Shown here: piece by piece, positions 30,351-40,429 of the stretch
How positions within the stretch are numbered: the stretch's first letter is position 1
Layout: every line of letters starts with the position of its first letter
Program-made: the position numbers and the translations under genes
Notes under the pieces: model-generated
Told to the model about the DNA's origin: nothing
Database searches by the model: none
Seen by the model: only the letters and a program-made list of their open reading frames with translations
Source: Dromiciops gliroides
Lineage: Eukaryota; Chordata; Mammalia; Microbiotheria; Microbiotheriidae
Length of the DNA: 64,000 nucleotides
Direction: 5' to 3'
Assembly: GCF_019393635.1 (NCBI RefSeq)
Contig: NC_057866.1
Location: 125,487,897-125,551,896 of the forward strand

Positions 30351-31004
30351 CTACTCCCTTCCTCTCACTTAAAAAAAATGATTGTGATATTGAGAGTCTG
30401 GGCTATTTCTTGTAATGCTTATAAAGGTATTTTCCTAGAGCTTTTTAAAAAGTAAAAGAAAAAATCAAAGTACTACTAATATTTGATATCATATAACAGG
30501 GGACCTTGTTACTGGCTTGATGAAGTTTATAAGATATGATGGATAGGAAAGGGTTAATGGGGGGGTGGTTTATCAGTTTTACCCTTCCTTCCCTGAAAGC
30601 TAATTCTCATGAGACCTGCTATCATGTATTCTGTGCTTCCCGTCTAAACACCCATATACTTACAGATGTTGTTGTGAGGGATTTATTTTTTGTTCATTGC
30701 AGTTAGAAATTTCTTTCAGGATTTTGACTCATTTCCTCAAGTCTCTTCCAGCTGATTAAAGGACACAAGGAAATGAGCTCTGATATCCTGAAAAGAATTC
30801 TCACCACCAGCTTATAGAACTGCAGTTGTAAAAAAAAAAAATGCTACAAGGAGAATGGACGAGACATTGGCTTCTTTGCTTTTCTTAATCCTTCCTAGAG
30901 GAGTTAAAAGCTCATCAGCAGTTTCCAAAATAATTTCAGTTCAACTTTTAGGATCTATTGATTAAAAATTGGCGACTGATTTATTGTATTCATAGAATAA
31001 CATT
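30351..31004. other. No gene or repeat recognised
   Basis: AT-rich intronic-looking sequence. Confidence 0.45.
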
Positions 31005-31195
31005 TATATAGCCAGAAGGGTCCTCAAAGACTATTCAGTCCCAACACCCCCGCTTTATAGATTGGGAAACTGAGGCAGAGAAGTATTTGTACCTTACCCA
31101 CAAGGTCATCCACGCACTCAGTGGCAGAGCCAGGATTTTTCTAGGTCCTTCTAATTCTAATTTTAGCATTCTTTTCACTGTTCCAAGTTTCTTAA
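31005..31195 (-). mobile_element. MIR SINE, antisense
   Basis: GCCAGAAGGGTCCTCAAAGACTATTCAGTCC, TATAGATTGGGAAACTGAGGCAGAG and CAGTGGCAGAGCCAGGAT follow reverse MIR order. Confidence 0.75.
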
Positions 31196-31639
31196 CTCCT
31201 AAAAAAAGAGATTTAAAGGAAGAAGAGCTATTTTATAATGCAGATCCATTTCAAATATGTTCTTAGATGTTTTAAAAATATAACTGGTTTAAATGGTTTT
31301 AATGGCTAACACCAGAAATCTTGGCAGAGGAATGGGAGTAAAGACTGGAGAGGAGTCTTGAAAGGTGAAACCATCTTGAAGTAGTCGAGCTGGCAAGTGG
31401 ATGATTGTCTTCAAACTTTTTCCTAAGCAATATGGCATATATTTAAAAAGCACTTCGATTTAGAGCTGGCACCAGACAGTAGAATTAATTCAGTGCAGTC
31501 TTTTCATTTTGTAGGTAAGCTAATGCCCAAGGATCACCCAGGGAAGATAGCAGAGTTTCTGACTGAGATTCACTGAGCTCTCCTTCCACTGCAGGATACT
31601 ATTGCTAGCTTGTGCAGAAAAAGGAGAGCATCTGAAGTT
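31196..31639. other. No gene; possible old MIR debris
   Basis: A weak antisense MIR (about 31500-31600: GTAGGTAAGCTAATGCCCAAGG) is all that can be guessed. Confidence 0.4.
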
Positions 31640-31910
31640 CAAGGTTCTGGGGTTCAAATTCCAGCTCTGTTGTGCTACCTCTGCTCTTGGGCAAGTCACT
31701 TAATCCCTTAAAGACTCCATTTTCATATTTGTAAACCGAGGGAACTGGAACAAAAGATTCAAGGTGCCTTCTAGAAGGCTAATTCTATGGTCCCAGCTAG
31801 GTGCCTTTGGCCAAATCGCTTAATCTTTCTGGGGCTCAGTTTCCTTAATGTAAAAGTTTGAGCTAGTTGATCTCTAAGGGCCCTTCCAACTCTAAATCTA
31901 TGATAATGAT
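31640..31910 (+). mobile_element. MIR-type SINEs, sense
   Basis: TCTGGGGTTCAAATTCCAGC, CTTGGGCAAGTCACTTAATCCC give one core. A second 3' half follows: GCCAAATCGCTTAATC, GGGGCTCAGTTTCC, CCCTTCCAACTCTAAATCTATGAT. Confidence 0.72.
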
Positions 31911-31929
31911 GAGATTTCTTCTTCTTTCA

Positions 31930-32215
31930 TATATAATAGGCACTCTAAGGTGGTTCAGTGGAAAGGGCACCGGGCCTGGAGTCAGGAAGATCTGAATTTA
32001 AATCTGGCCTCAAACACTTACTAGCTGTATGACCTTGGTCAAGTCACTCAACCCTTATTTACCTCATTTGCTCATCTATATAAGGAGGAGACTGGAGGAG
32101 GAAATATGAAATCACTGTAATATCTTTGCCCCCCCAAAAAAAACCCAACAAAAAACCATGGATAAGCCTATGCGGTCATAAAGAGTTGGATACCACTGAA
32201 CAACAAGACACTTAA
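31930..32215 (+). mobile_element. MAR1-like long CORE-SINE
   Basis: It begins GCACTCTAAGGTGGTTCAGTGG, has GATCTGAATTTAAATCTGGCC, then the long 3' half: GAGACTGGAGGAGGAAATATGAAATCACTG, AAAGAGTTGGATACCACTGAACAACAAG. An A/C-rich run is inserted near 32130-32158. Confidence 0.82.
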
Positions 32216-32339
32216 ATACTTATGGGTTTTATAGCTTCAATTTGTCAAAAAACTTTTTTTGGGAAAGCTGACACTTGGAAATCTTTGGCTTAAGAGTCAA
32301 AAAATGTAGAACACAGAGGTGCCATGACCAGATTTTGTT

Positions 32340-32430
32340 GAATGGAGTGAAGTTGTGTCTTCTATATCTTTGTATCTACCATACTATTTTGCATATAGTA
32401 GGCAGTCAATACTTGTTGATTGAGGTATAC
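32340..32430 (+). mobile_element. L2 LINE 3' end
   Basis: TCTATATCTTTGTATCTACC and GCATATAGTAGGCAGTCAATACTTGTTGATTGA is a terminal L2 piece. Confidence 0.65.
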
Positions 32431-32644
32431 CTTTCCACTGGGCTTCTGTGGGGGAAAGATAGAGTGAGGTGATTTATGCCTTAGGTTTGTGGCATGCCTG
32501 ATATATTTCCAAGCCTTTTGCTACTGTCATGTCTCCTAATCATTCCAGGTTTCACAGGTTGGGAATTAACGGACAGTAACTGGTATCAGTAACTGCCCTG
32601 CCCTGCCAACCCTCTAGGGTGTTGAGAATTGGAGAGTAAAATGA

Positions 32645-32790
32645 TAGAATTTTAGAGTGGGAAGGAGACCCAGAGACCATCTTGTCTTAACTCCATTAGT
32701 GAAATGATTTGCCCAAATACAGTTTGTTAGTGATGGAGCTGGGATGAGAAACCAAACCACTTGACTTCTAATCTAGAAAGGGATGGATAT
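32645..32790 (-). mobile_element. MIR SINE, antisense
   Basis: TAGAGTGGGAAGGAGACCCAGAGACCATC, AAATGATTTGCCCAAATACAG and GGAGCTGGGATGAGAAACC follow reverse MIR order. Confidence 0.65.
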
Positions 32791-32929
32791 CTGAGATAAT
32801 GAGACAGTCTAATTGAGGCGATGGTGTAGTGACTAAGTAGATACCTGGGCACGAGAGATGGTCTCCAAGATCCCTTCCATTTCTGTTGTTCAATTTCGGA
32901 CATCCAAAGGCAGGCTGGACATGAGTCCC

Positions 32930-33625
32930 CTCCCTACCCTTTCCAGTCCCACACTGCCATTAACTCGTGTTCAGGCTCACTTCACCTGGTACCTGAACCT
33001 CCTAATTGGGCTTCCTGACTCATTGCTTCCTATTGAAATCCATCCACCATATAGCCACCGAAGTGATACTCCTCAAGCATAGGTCCGCTTATGTTACTCC
33101 CCTACTAAATAAACTCCCCAGTGGCTCACTCTCACCACCAGCATCCAATACAAGCTCCTCTCTCTTTAGCATTTAGAGCCTGTTAGAACCTGGCTCCACT
33201 CATCCCCATCTCTGGACTTAATATACATTGCTCCCCTTCCCTCACAGAGTGGTAGAGGTATGGTAGCTTTCTTGCTTCTCCTTACACAGAACTTTCCATT
33301 TTCGTGTCTTTGCTCAGTCCCTGTATCTGGAACATATTTTAGAATCCTTAAGTTTTCTTAAAAGCTCTGCCTCCCAGACAACCCTCTCTTCTTCCCGTGA
33401 GCTCTTTATTCCCCTAAGCTCCGAGGGCCTCCCTAACAAAATTACTTTGTACTTAATTTGTTTCCATTTTGTCTCGGGTTAGATGTACATGTCATCTCCC
33501 CCAAGTGGAATGAAAGGTTCTTGAGGGCAGGGAATCTTCATTTCGTTTTTGCTTCTCTAGGACCCAGCACAGTGCGTGGGAAGAAGATCAATGCTTAACA
33601 AAGGCTTTATTGATCCATCGAAGTC
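32930..33625 (+). mobile_element. L2 LINE, about 0.7 kb
   Basis: A long ordered run of L2 3' sequence: CCAATACAAGCTCCTCTC, AGAACCTGGCTCCACTC, CTTTGCTCAGTCCCTGTATCTGGAAC, CTTAAAAGCTCTGCCTCCCAGAC, TGTCATCTCCCCCAAGTGGAATG, TTCTTGAGGGCAGGGAATC and GACCCAGCACAGTGCGTGGG. It has no surviving coding frame. Confidence 0.8.
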
Positions 33626-33774
33626 AGTGAAGTTTTTATTTGGGGGCATTGCTGTACCATATAAATAACATTAAATACATTTAACAGGATCTGTCTTTAT
33701 AGGAGTACATTGGTAAAAGATCCAGGAAACATGATTGGCCACATGCCAAAGACAGGTCGGTGTGATTAAAAGAC

Positions 33775-33850
33775 TCCAGAACTGGAAATCACCTTAGAAA
33801 TCAGATTCCTCATTTTATAAGATGAACAGGCTGGGCCAGATAACAAAGCA
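33775..33850 (-). mobile_element. MIR fragment, antisense
   Basis: CAGAACTGGAAATCACCTTAGAAATC and CTCATTTTATAAGATGAACAGGC resemble reverse MIR. Confidence 0.5.
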
Positions 33851-33994
33851 TCTAATCTGGGCTAGGCACAGTGCTAGGGATAACAGATAGTTGGGCAAGG
33901 GCAACAGGGAGCAGCTGAAAGTTTTGGAAAAGCAGAAGAGAGATGTTCATACTTAACTGCATTTATATTTTTTCCTGGAAAACGTGTGAAGAAT

Positions 33995-34142
33995 GGGGGG
34001 CAGCTGGGTGTTGCAGTGGATAGAACACTGGCCCTGGATTCAGGAGGACCTGAGTTCAAATCCAGTCTCAGATACTTGACACTTACTAGCTGTGTGACCC
34101 TGGGCAAGTCACTTAACCCTCATTTCCCCACAAAAACAAAAC
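33995..34142 (+). mobile_element. WSINE1-type SINE
   Basis: Sense copy. TSD AACGTGTGAAGAAT at 33981-33994, with a one-base difference at 34143-34157. First of three sense SINEs within 630 bp. Confidence 0.93.
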
Positions 34143-34198
34143 AACGGTGTGAAGAATTGGGGCTGAAGAGGCAGATAGCAGGATTGGAAAGACCTGCT

Positions 34199-34335
34199 GG
34201 GGGCAGGTAGGTGGTACAGTGGATAGAACACTGGCCCTGGTTTCAGGAGGACCTGAGTTCAAATCCAGACACTTGACACTTAACTAGCTGTGTGAACCTG
34301 GGCAAGTCACTTAACCCTCATTTCCCCCCCCCCCC
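34199..34335 (+). mobile_element. WSINE1-type SINE with C-run tail
   Basis: Sense copy with a small internal loss (AAATCCAGACACTTGAC). The tail is a run of 12 Cs where poly-A is expected. TSD AAAGAYCTGCT at 34188-34198 and 34336-34346. Confidence 0.9.
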
Positions 34336-34346
34336 AAAGATCTGCT

Positions 34347-34960
34347 AACAGGACCTGATTGCAAGGGTCTAAAAAGGACAGTCCATAGTAGCTGAGAGAG
34401 GGAAGAATGTATTCTGGAATCCACAGGACTTGGGAACTGTCAGCATAAGCATCAAGAAATACTTGGGCTAGGGGCAGCTAGATGGCGCAGTGGATAGAGC
34501 ACCAGCCCTGGAGTCAAGAGTACCTGAGTTCAAGACCGGCCTCAAACACTTAATACTTAACTAGCTGTATGACCCTGGGCAAGTCGCTTGACCCCAATTG
34601 CCTCACTAAAAAAAAAAAAAAAGAAATACTGGGCTAGCACAGAGGGAAATGGGGCTGCCAGAATGAGGCTACCGAGCTCAGTCTGGGACCTGTTGAGTTT
34701 GTGGTGTGGTAGGACTATCCAGAGGGAAATGATGCCCTGTAGTTGGGTCGGCATGATTTTCAGAAGAAAGGATCCAGGATGAGAGATTCAGACTCGACAG
34801 TCATTTGCATAGATGCTTGAAGCTGTGGCACTAAACGAGGAAATGGCCAAGGGAGCAGGACGGAGAGGGAGAAGGCAAGAGATAGCCTTGTAGGTACCTT
34901 TAGGGGTCAGGAAGAAGGCAAAGAGGCTTAAATGCCAGGAGAGAACATAAAAAGCCTACC
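34347..34960 (-). mobile_element. L2 LINE internal piece, antisense, split by a SINE
   Basis: GAATGAGGCTACCGAGCTCAG, GGGACCTGTTGAGTTTG, CATTTGCATAGATGCTTGAAGC and GGAAATGGCCAAGGGAGCAGG resemble antisense L2 ORF sequence also seen at 47.2 kb. Old and approximate. Confidence 0.45.
34471..34620 (+). mobile_element. WSINE1-type SINE
   Basis: Sense copy with poly-A. TSD AAGAAATACTTGGGCTA (34454-34470) against AAGAAATACTGGGCTA (34621-34636). Confidence 0.95.
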
Positions 34961-35259
34961 GGGCAATCCATCCCCCCTCTGTTCTTTGCATTGTTCAGCC
35001 CCCTCCCCTTTTTTGTGGGACCTTCTTTTCAAGGCATCCCACACTATTTGGGTTCTAAGTGAACAGTGAAATCGACATCTTGGGAAGGCTGCAGAGGAGG
35101 GCAACAAAGCTGATAAAAGATTTTGAAAGGAGAATGTTGAGGCGGCACTGTGGTCTAGAGGCTGAGGTATAAACTCAGGCTTTGCCACAACCTACTTTTG
35201 TGACCTTGGATTTTTCAGTCCTCCCTCCCCCCACTAAAATCAGAGTATAGTACTAGATC

Positions 35260-35346
35260 GGGGGTCTTTAACTAGAGGTCCTTGGGTAGATTTCAAGAGG
35301 AAAAAATGGGAGTGTAGGGGAAAATCTCATTTTAATTTTCACTAAC
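35260..35346 (+). mobile_element. hAT-like family 2 fragment
   Basis: GGGGGTCTTTAACTAGAGGTCC, GGGTAGATTTCAAGAGG and ATTTTCACTAAC match the left half of family 2. The right half is cut by the SINE that follows. Confidence 0.6.
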
Positions 35347-35499
35347 TTTTTTTTTGTTTGTTTTGCGGGGCAATGAGGGTTAAGTGACTTGTCCAAGGTC
35401 ACACAGCTAGAAAGTGTCAAGTGTCTGAGGCTGGATTTGAACTCATGTCCTCCTGAATTCAGCGCTGGTGCTCTATCCACTGCGCCACCTAGCTGTTCC
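35347..35499 (-). mobile_element. WSINE1-type SINE
   Basis: Antisense, T/G-rich tail at the left, ending CACCTAGCTGTTCC. It sits on the broken end of a hAT-like fragment. No clear TSD. Confidence 0.9.
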
Positions 35500-35559
35500 T
35501 ATTAATGCATTTTCAATTGCTGGTATGCAGGGAATAACAAGGAGAGACAACTTAATGCC

Positions 35560-35760
35560 ATGCTAATAGGTAGGAAGGCTTCTGATCTTCAAGGTAGAAG
35601 GACATAGGTTTGGGAGCCCGCACAAAACTCTCAGAACCTCAGTTTTCTTAACTGTAAAATACGGATAATAATTCTTGTACTACCTACTTTTAAGGGTTGT
35701 TGTGAGGAAAGCGCTTTAGTCTTAAGGGACTATATAAATGTGAATTGCTATTGTTCTGGA
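35560..35760 (+). mobile_element. MIR SINE, sense
   Basis: TAGAAGGACATAGGTTTGGGAGCC, AACCTCAGTTTTCTTAACTGTAAAATACGGATAATAATTC and GGGTTGTTGTGAGGAAAGCGC follow MIR order. Confidence 0.78.
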
Positions 35761-35864
35761 AAAGATTTTAGGCATGTGTGTGTCATCAAGACTGTGGTAA
35801 TTCTCCCTCCCTTACCTCCTCCTTCCCACACCCATGAGGGTTTTAGAGTTAGTTCTACCTCACC

Positions 35865-36170
35865 AATTCACCAATCATTTATTGAGTAATTCTCACGTGT
35901 CAGGAACTCCTGTGAGACAAACACAAAACCAAAGCATTTCTTGTCTTTAAGGTGTTTCTGTTCTGCTGGGGGGAACTTGAAGTATTCAGATAAAAAATAT
36001 GCATCTACATCTCCCATGTGCCAGGAATTCTGGAGATATATAGACAAAAGTGTAATAGTCTTAGTACTCAAGGAACTTTTGTGGGGAGGGGAAGAGGGAA
36101 TGTGTGGCAGGAGTGTTGGAGAAACAGCATGTATACCAAAAACTGTAAACAAAATATAAACAGAGGAATT
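35865..36170 (-). mobile_element. L2 LINE 3' end, antisense
   Basis: ATTTATTGAGTAATTCTCACGTGTCAGG and ACATCTCCCATGTGCCAGGAATTC give two overlapping, diverged L2-type segments. Confidence 0.5.
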
Positions 36171-36176
36171 ACAAGA

Positions 36177-36284
36177 TTTTTTTTTGGTGGGGCAATGAGG
36201 ATTAAGTGACTTGTCCAGGGTCACACAGCTAGTCCTCCTGAATCCACGGCTGGTGCTTTATCCACTGTACCACCTAGCTGCCCC
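36177..36284 (-). mobile_element. WSINE1-type SINE, internally deleted
   Basis: Antisense. The GTAAGTGTC...GAACTCAG part between ACAGCTAG and TCCTCCTGAATCC is missing (about 40 bases). Confidence 0.9.
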
Positions 36285-36735
36285 AGGACCATCACTTTTG
36301 CAACTGTGTGGGATGGATTGGAGTGAGAAGATAGGTGGCAAGCAGTGACTTTTAGTGATGTTGGTGGTGGCAACAGTGGCAGTGGCACAAGAAGGAATAG
36401 TCAGGATTGGAAAAGTCTGGGGAAGCCAAATGTCCTTGATGACAAAGACATAGGAGAGTGAGAGGAAGGGGCCTAATGTAAAAGGTATTTTCTTTTCTTT
36501 TTCTTTTTTTTTTTTTTTGATGGGGATATTTTCTTGTCACTTGAAAGGTGGGTCCAAAGGACACCATGGGATGGGAGAGCAGAGGTCCACAGAGTATAGT
36601 GGTTAAGGACTTGGAGTGAGGGTGGGAAAACAGGATTGGTGAGTTGGAAAAGAGGAGCAGGGAATGGTGCCACTGAAAGGGAGTTTTCTACCCTTCCTTT
36701 GATTCTAGATTTGCTAGTCATAGGTAGAGTCTTTT

Positions 36736-36898
36736 TTCTTTTTCTCTCTTTCTTTTTTTTTTTTTTGTGGGGCAATGAGGGTTAAGTGACTTGCCCAGAG
36801 TCACACAGCTAGAAAGTGTCAAGTGTCTGAGGCCAAACTTGAACTCAGGTTCTCCTGAATCCAGGGCTGGTGCTTTATCCACTAGCTGCCCCCCGCCC
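36736..36898 (-). mobile_element. WSINE1-type SINE, first of a same-site pair
   Basis: Antisense, with a T/C-rich tail. Target CATAGGTAGAGTCTTTT at 36719-36735; the right copy is CATAGGTAGATTCTTTT at 36899-36915. The right copy was used again by the next SINE. Confidence 0.93.
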
Positions 36899-36915
36899 CA
36901 TAGGTAGATTCTTTT

Positions 36916-37055
36916 TTTTTTTTTGCAGGGCAATGGGGTTTAAGTGACTTGTCCAGGGTCACACAGCTAGTAAGTGTCTGAGGCTGGGTTTGAACTCAGG
37001 TCCTCCTGAATCCAAGGCTAGTGCCTTATCCATTGCGCCACCTAGCTGCCCCCCC
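36916..37055 (-). mobile_element. WSINE1-type SINE, second of a same-site pair
   Basis: Antisense. It is flanked by CATAGGTAGATTCTT at 36899-36913 and 37056-37070. The two SINEs share the middle target copy, in the same orientation, so they read as a tandem. Confidence 0.93.
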
Positions 37056-37144
37056 CATAGGTAGATTCTTAACCTTAACTTAGTACAATGGTCAGCCCCA
37101 GGCCCTTGTCAGCAGTTATCCCCAGGATACTCAGTACTTTCTTT

Positions 37145-37540
37145 CCTTAATTCAGCATTTATTAAGCATTTACTGTATGCTCCACATGCTTCTGATCCAA
37201 AAATAAAGTGAAACAGTTCCTGCCCTCAAAACGCTTGCATTCTAGTGGGAGTGGGAGTGGTAGACAATATTTATACCATATACAGAAACACAAAATCTAC
37301 ACAAAGTGAACTCAAAGTAATTGCGGTGAGGGAGGTGAGAGGTAGATGAAGATTGCACTAACTGGAGTGAAATCGGTTAGGGATTCTAAGAGGCCGAAGG
37401 AATAAACACCTTGGCTATACAAAAAATGGCCAAAAGGGAAATCAATACCCGAGGGCTACAGATGAGTTTCTAATCTAGTATAAGGCCAACTTCAAAATAG
37501 ACAGAACTGACCGAGAGGCCGAGGGTCAGACCACACTATA
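37145..37540 (-). mobile_element. L2 LINE 3' end, antisense
   Basis: CAGCATTTATTAAGCATTTACTGTATGC, CCTGCCCTCAAAACGCTTGCATTCTAGTGG and later AGAGGCCGAAGGAATAAACACC are in antisense L2 order. The last part is uncertain. Confidence 0.6.
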
Positions 37541-37999
37541 TCTGGGCAGAAAGGGGTGAGTGAGAGAATGCCGTCCAAATGCCTTTAATTGGATGAGTCG
37601 GGGATGAGTTTCTCTGTTTGTGAATCTTACAGGACCCTTGATTCTTTTCAAGTCTTCTTTTACATGTCTTGGCTCTTCTGTGTTCGCTGAGCTCAGCATC
37701 AGTGGCACTAACCCAAGAGTTCACAGAAAAGGAACTCACTTCTAAGGTCAGGTTCATTCTTGGGTCTCTCCCGGCTTATTTGCACATGATGAACTCTTTG
37801 GATACTTTCTCCCAGAACCGACTTCAGCAGTTCTCTGACCTGCCGCTGGGGTTATTCCTTTCCCTCCCACAGACCTGACCTCCTCAATCCTACTCCAAAG
37901 CCTCTCCCTGACATAGGCATGACCTTGGCCCCTGGAGGCTAGGGCCACTGTTGGATAAGCTTTGCTTCCACAGTTCTGGAGAGACTTCCCGGACAGGCA
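37541..37999. other. No gene or repeat recognised
   Basis: Unique sequence. The 37669-37878 open frame has no recognisable domain. Confidence 0.4.
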
Positions 38000-38205
38000 G
38001 CCTGGAGGGGAGCTGGATAGGGTAAGTCCTGCCTAGCCTTGTGACCCTGGCACATCATTTAACCCTTCTTAGCCTCAGGTGCCTTGTCTGTAAAAATGCC
38101 GAGGATAGTAGCCCTCAAGGTTATCTTGAGGATTAAATGAGATAATATGTGTAAAGTACTTTGCAAAACTTACAGCTTTATACAAATGTTAACTGTTGCT
38201 ACCGC
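38000..38205 (+). mobile_element. MIR SINE, sense
   Basis: CTTGTGACCCTGGCACATCATTTAACCC, TTAGCCTCAGGTGCCTTGTCTGTAAAAATG and GTGTAAAGTACTTTGCAAAACTTACAGC follow MIR order. Confidence 0.75.
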
Positions 38206-38261
38206 TTCCATCTGCTCAGCTCATGCGATGGGGCTGCTCACCCAGAGGTCGGCCACTAGTC

Positions 38262-38335
38262 AGCCACTTAATAAACATTTATTAAGAGCCTACAGTGGGC
38301 CAACTACTGTGCCAAGAGCTGAGATTATTGGTTAT
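38262..38335 (-). mobile_element. L2 LINE 3' end, antisense
   Basis: ACTTAATAAACATTTATTAAGAGCCTACAGTGGGCC and ACTGTGCCAAGAGCTGAG are the reverse of an L2 end. Confidence 0.7.
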
Positions 38336-38495
38336 CCTTCATTCTTGAAGAAGAGAACCCTGATATCGAGAGAGGCGATACCATGCCTTTGCACTGAATT
38401 GGATTTAAGTGAGGGAGGGCTGTGCCTCACTCTCTCCTCCGGAGCCATCTGGGTCCAGTGGCAAGATATAGATCAGGGAGACTGGAGATGGAAGT
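38336..38495 (+). mobile_element. LINE-tail-type dispersed repeat
   Basis: CTTGAAGAAGAGAACCCTGATATCG, ACTGAATTGGATTTAAGTGAGG, CTCACTCTCTCCTCCGGAGCC, ATCTGGGTCCAGTGGCAAGATATAGATCAGG and GACTGGAGATGG: the cleanest copy of a repeat also seen at 12.25, 29.5 and (reversed) 54.6 kb. Its 3' end resembles that of the LINE at 9645 (GAGGACCAAAATGACATCA), so it may be a SINE mobilised by that LINE. Confidence 0.65.
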
Positions 38496-39014
38496 GGGAG
38501 ACCTTGGCCTTTTTATGCTAAGGTCTTTCCCAGATCTCAGTTTGCTTGAGACAATGCTTTTTCAGTGATTAAGGCTAGGTAAGAAATGAGGCAAAGACTG
38601 GCCTCTTTTACCTAGTCATGAATGAAGAATGAAGGAATGAATGAATTTGGGAGGGGAAGATCCTCAGGGTTTCTGGCCAAAACAATTGTTATTTACGCTC
38701 ACTCTGAGTCATTTAAGAGTCCAAACAATGGCCAGATGAGGCTGGGGCTAGCACCTATTGTTGGCCAGTCTATGAGAGCCAGAGTGATTTGGGTTTAAGG
38801 CCAAGGGAAAATTGGTCTAGGTAAAAGACACCCTCCCTTTTGGCTGTATCCTGCAGTTGGAGCATCCTTATCTGTAAGCTACTTTTTAAAATTTTAAATT
38901 CTGATTTAAATACAGTGATAACTGTTGCAGAAGAGATGTCACAAGGTGGTGCATTTATTACTTCAACAGCCAAGTGATTTGTGGATTCATAGAGAGTGTT
39001 GAACTTGGAATTCA

Positions 39015-39190
39015 TGTAAGACTTTTGTTCTGAGTTCAGGCTCCACTGCTTACTAGCTGTGTGACCTTGGGTAAATACCGTATCCTCTCTGAGCTTCTGT
39101 TTCCTCTTTTACAATGTTAAGGGTCTACTACCCCCCTGCCTATCTTAGAGGTTTTTATGTGAGGGAAGCACATTGTGACGGAGCTTATGA
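39015..39190 (+). mobile_element. MIR SINE, sense
   Basis: TTGTTCTGAGTTCAGGCTCCACTGC, TACTAGCTGTGTGACCTTGGGTAAATACC and TCTGAGCTTCTGTTTCC follow MIR order. Confidence 0.72.
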
Positions 39191-39366
39191 TGTAGGAGGG
39201 GAAGAGATGTTAACACAAAAGAGCTATAACACAAGTTAGAATCATTGAGAAGGAAAGATTAAACAAAGTAGCACCAGAGAGGATGCAATGACTGAGCTGT
39301 GGGGACTAGGGAGGACCTCATGGAAGCAAAGGAAAGGATTTCAGTTCATTAGTGGCAGATCTTTAG
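39191..39366 (-). mobile_element. L2 LINE, antisense piece
   Basis: ATGTTAACACAAAAGAGCTATAACAC, GACTGAGCTGTGGGGACTAGGGAGGACCTC, GGATTTCAGTTC. Diverged L2-type antisense sequence with a SINE at its right end. Confidence 0.45.
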
Positions 39367-39379
39367 AAAGGCTCTCCAT

Positions 39380-39524
39380 GGGGCAGCTAGGTGGCACAGT
39401 GGATAGAGCACTGGCCCTGGAGTCAGGAGGACCTGAGTTCAAATGTGGCATCGGACACTTAACACTTACTAGCTGTGTGACCCTGGGCAAATCACTTACC
39501 CTAACTGCCTCACCAAAGGAAAAA
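39380..39524 (+). mobile_element. WSINE1-type SINE
   Basis: Sense copy. TSD AAAGGCTCTCCAT lies at 39367-39379 and 39525-39537. The C's of TGTGGCATCGGAC show mild divergence. Confidence 0.95.
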
Positions 39525-39706
39525 AAAGGCTCTCCATACAGAATAACTTGGACTGGTTAGCATCATCCCATAGTGGAACAGCCTGCTTGGCGAAGTTGTT
39601 GGCTCTCCTTGCCCAATGGACATTGTCAAGCAGATGCTGGCTAGGTGGTGCCCAGGTCTGCATGTTATAGAAATAACTCTTCTTCTGTGGAGGGTTGGAT
39701 TTAGAT

Positions 39707-39945
39707 AAGAGATTCTTACCCTAGGATCCACGGACCCCAAGGTGGGGGGTGTGGTGAGATTTCTGGAGGTCTGTGAATTTGGATGGGAAATAAATTACAT
39801 CTTTTTTTTTTTTTCAAACTAATTGGTTTCCTATGTAATCTTAAGTAGCTTCTGCATATAAAAAACATTATTTTGAGAAGAGGTTTTTAGGCTTCACCTA
39901 ACTGTCAAAGGGGATCCATGATGCAAATAAGCTTAAGAACCCCTG
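39707..39945 (+). mobile_element. hAT-like miniature transposon, family 2, copy B
   Basis: Left end GATTCTTACCCTAGGATCCACGG, right end GGATCCATGATG...CTTAAGAACCCCTG: inverted to each other and the same as in 7891-8165. The middle has ACATTATTTTGAGAAGAGG. A long T-run sits at 39800-39814. Confidence 0.7.
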
Positions 39946-39999
39946 GGCTAGATTGTCCCTGAGAGCGCTTGTGAGCACTGAGATGCTTCCATTGGGTGG

Positions 40000-40400
40000 G
40001 ATTAAGGAAGAAGACTTCATGGGGGCTTAGAGGAGGGTGGTATAATATGAGAGCTAGGCCTTGAAAAGTAGTATGTCAGTAGGTCATGATGGAGAGCATG
40101 GCTCAGTGATGAGGAAGGGACTGTGTTCTCAAAGTAGGGGGACAGTATGAGCTAAGGGCTAGAAGTAGCAAAATGGGGGTGATATTGTTTAGGAGATGGC
40201 AACTGGTTACTATTGGAGAATCAGAAGAGGGAGAGGCTGGGGTGATGATTAAATAAAGTTTAATGGAAGAGGTGTAACTGGAGCTTAAGCCTGAAGAATT
40301 CAGGAGAGAGAAGTGTGTGTGGGAGGAGAGGCGTATAATAGGGAACAACATGAATCTTTTCTTGGAGCTAGTTGGACAATAATGACTGGGATCCAGCAAT
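40000..40400 (-). mobile_element. L2 LINE, antisense piece
   Basis: GAGAGCTAGGCCTTGAAAAGTAGTATG, ATGAGCTAAGGGCTAGAAGTAGC and AACTGGAGCTTAAGCCTGAAGAATTCAGG follow the antisense L2 ORF pattern. Approximate. Confidence 0.5.
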
Positions 40401-40429
40401 CGTATTGGAGACTAGTGGGGAATCAGGTT

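Noticed and set aside
36736-37070. CRISPR-like spaced repeat (similar ~30-base blocks at regular distance)
   Set aside because: The blocks are two SINEs and their shared target copies in a mammalian genome.
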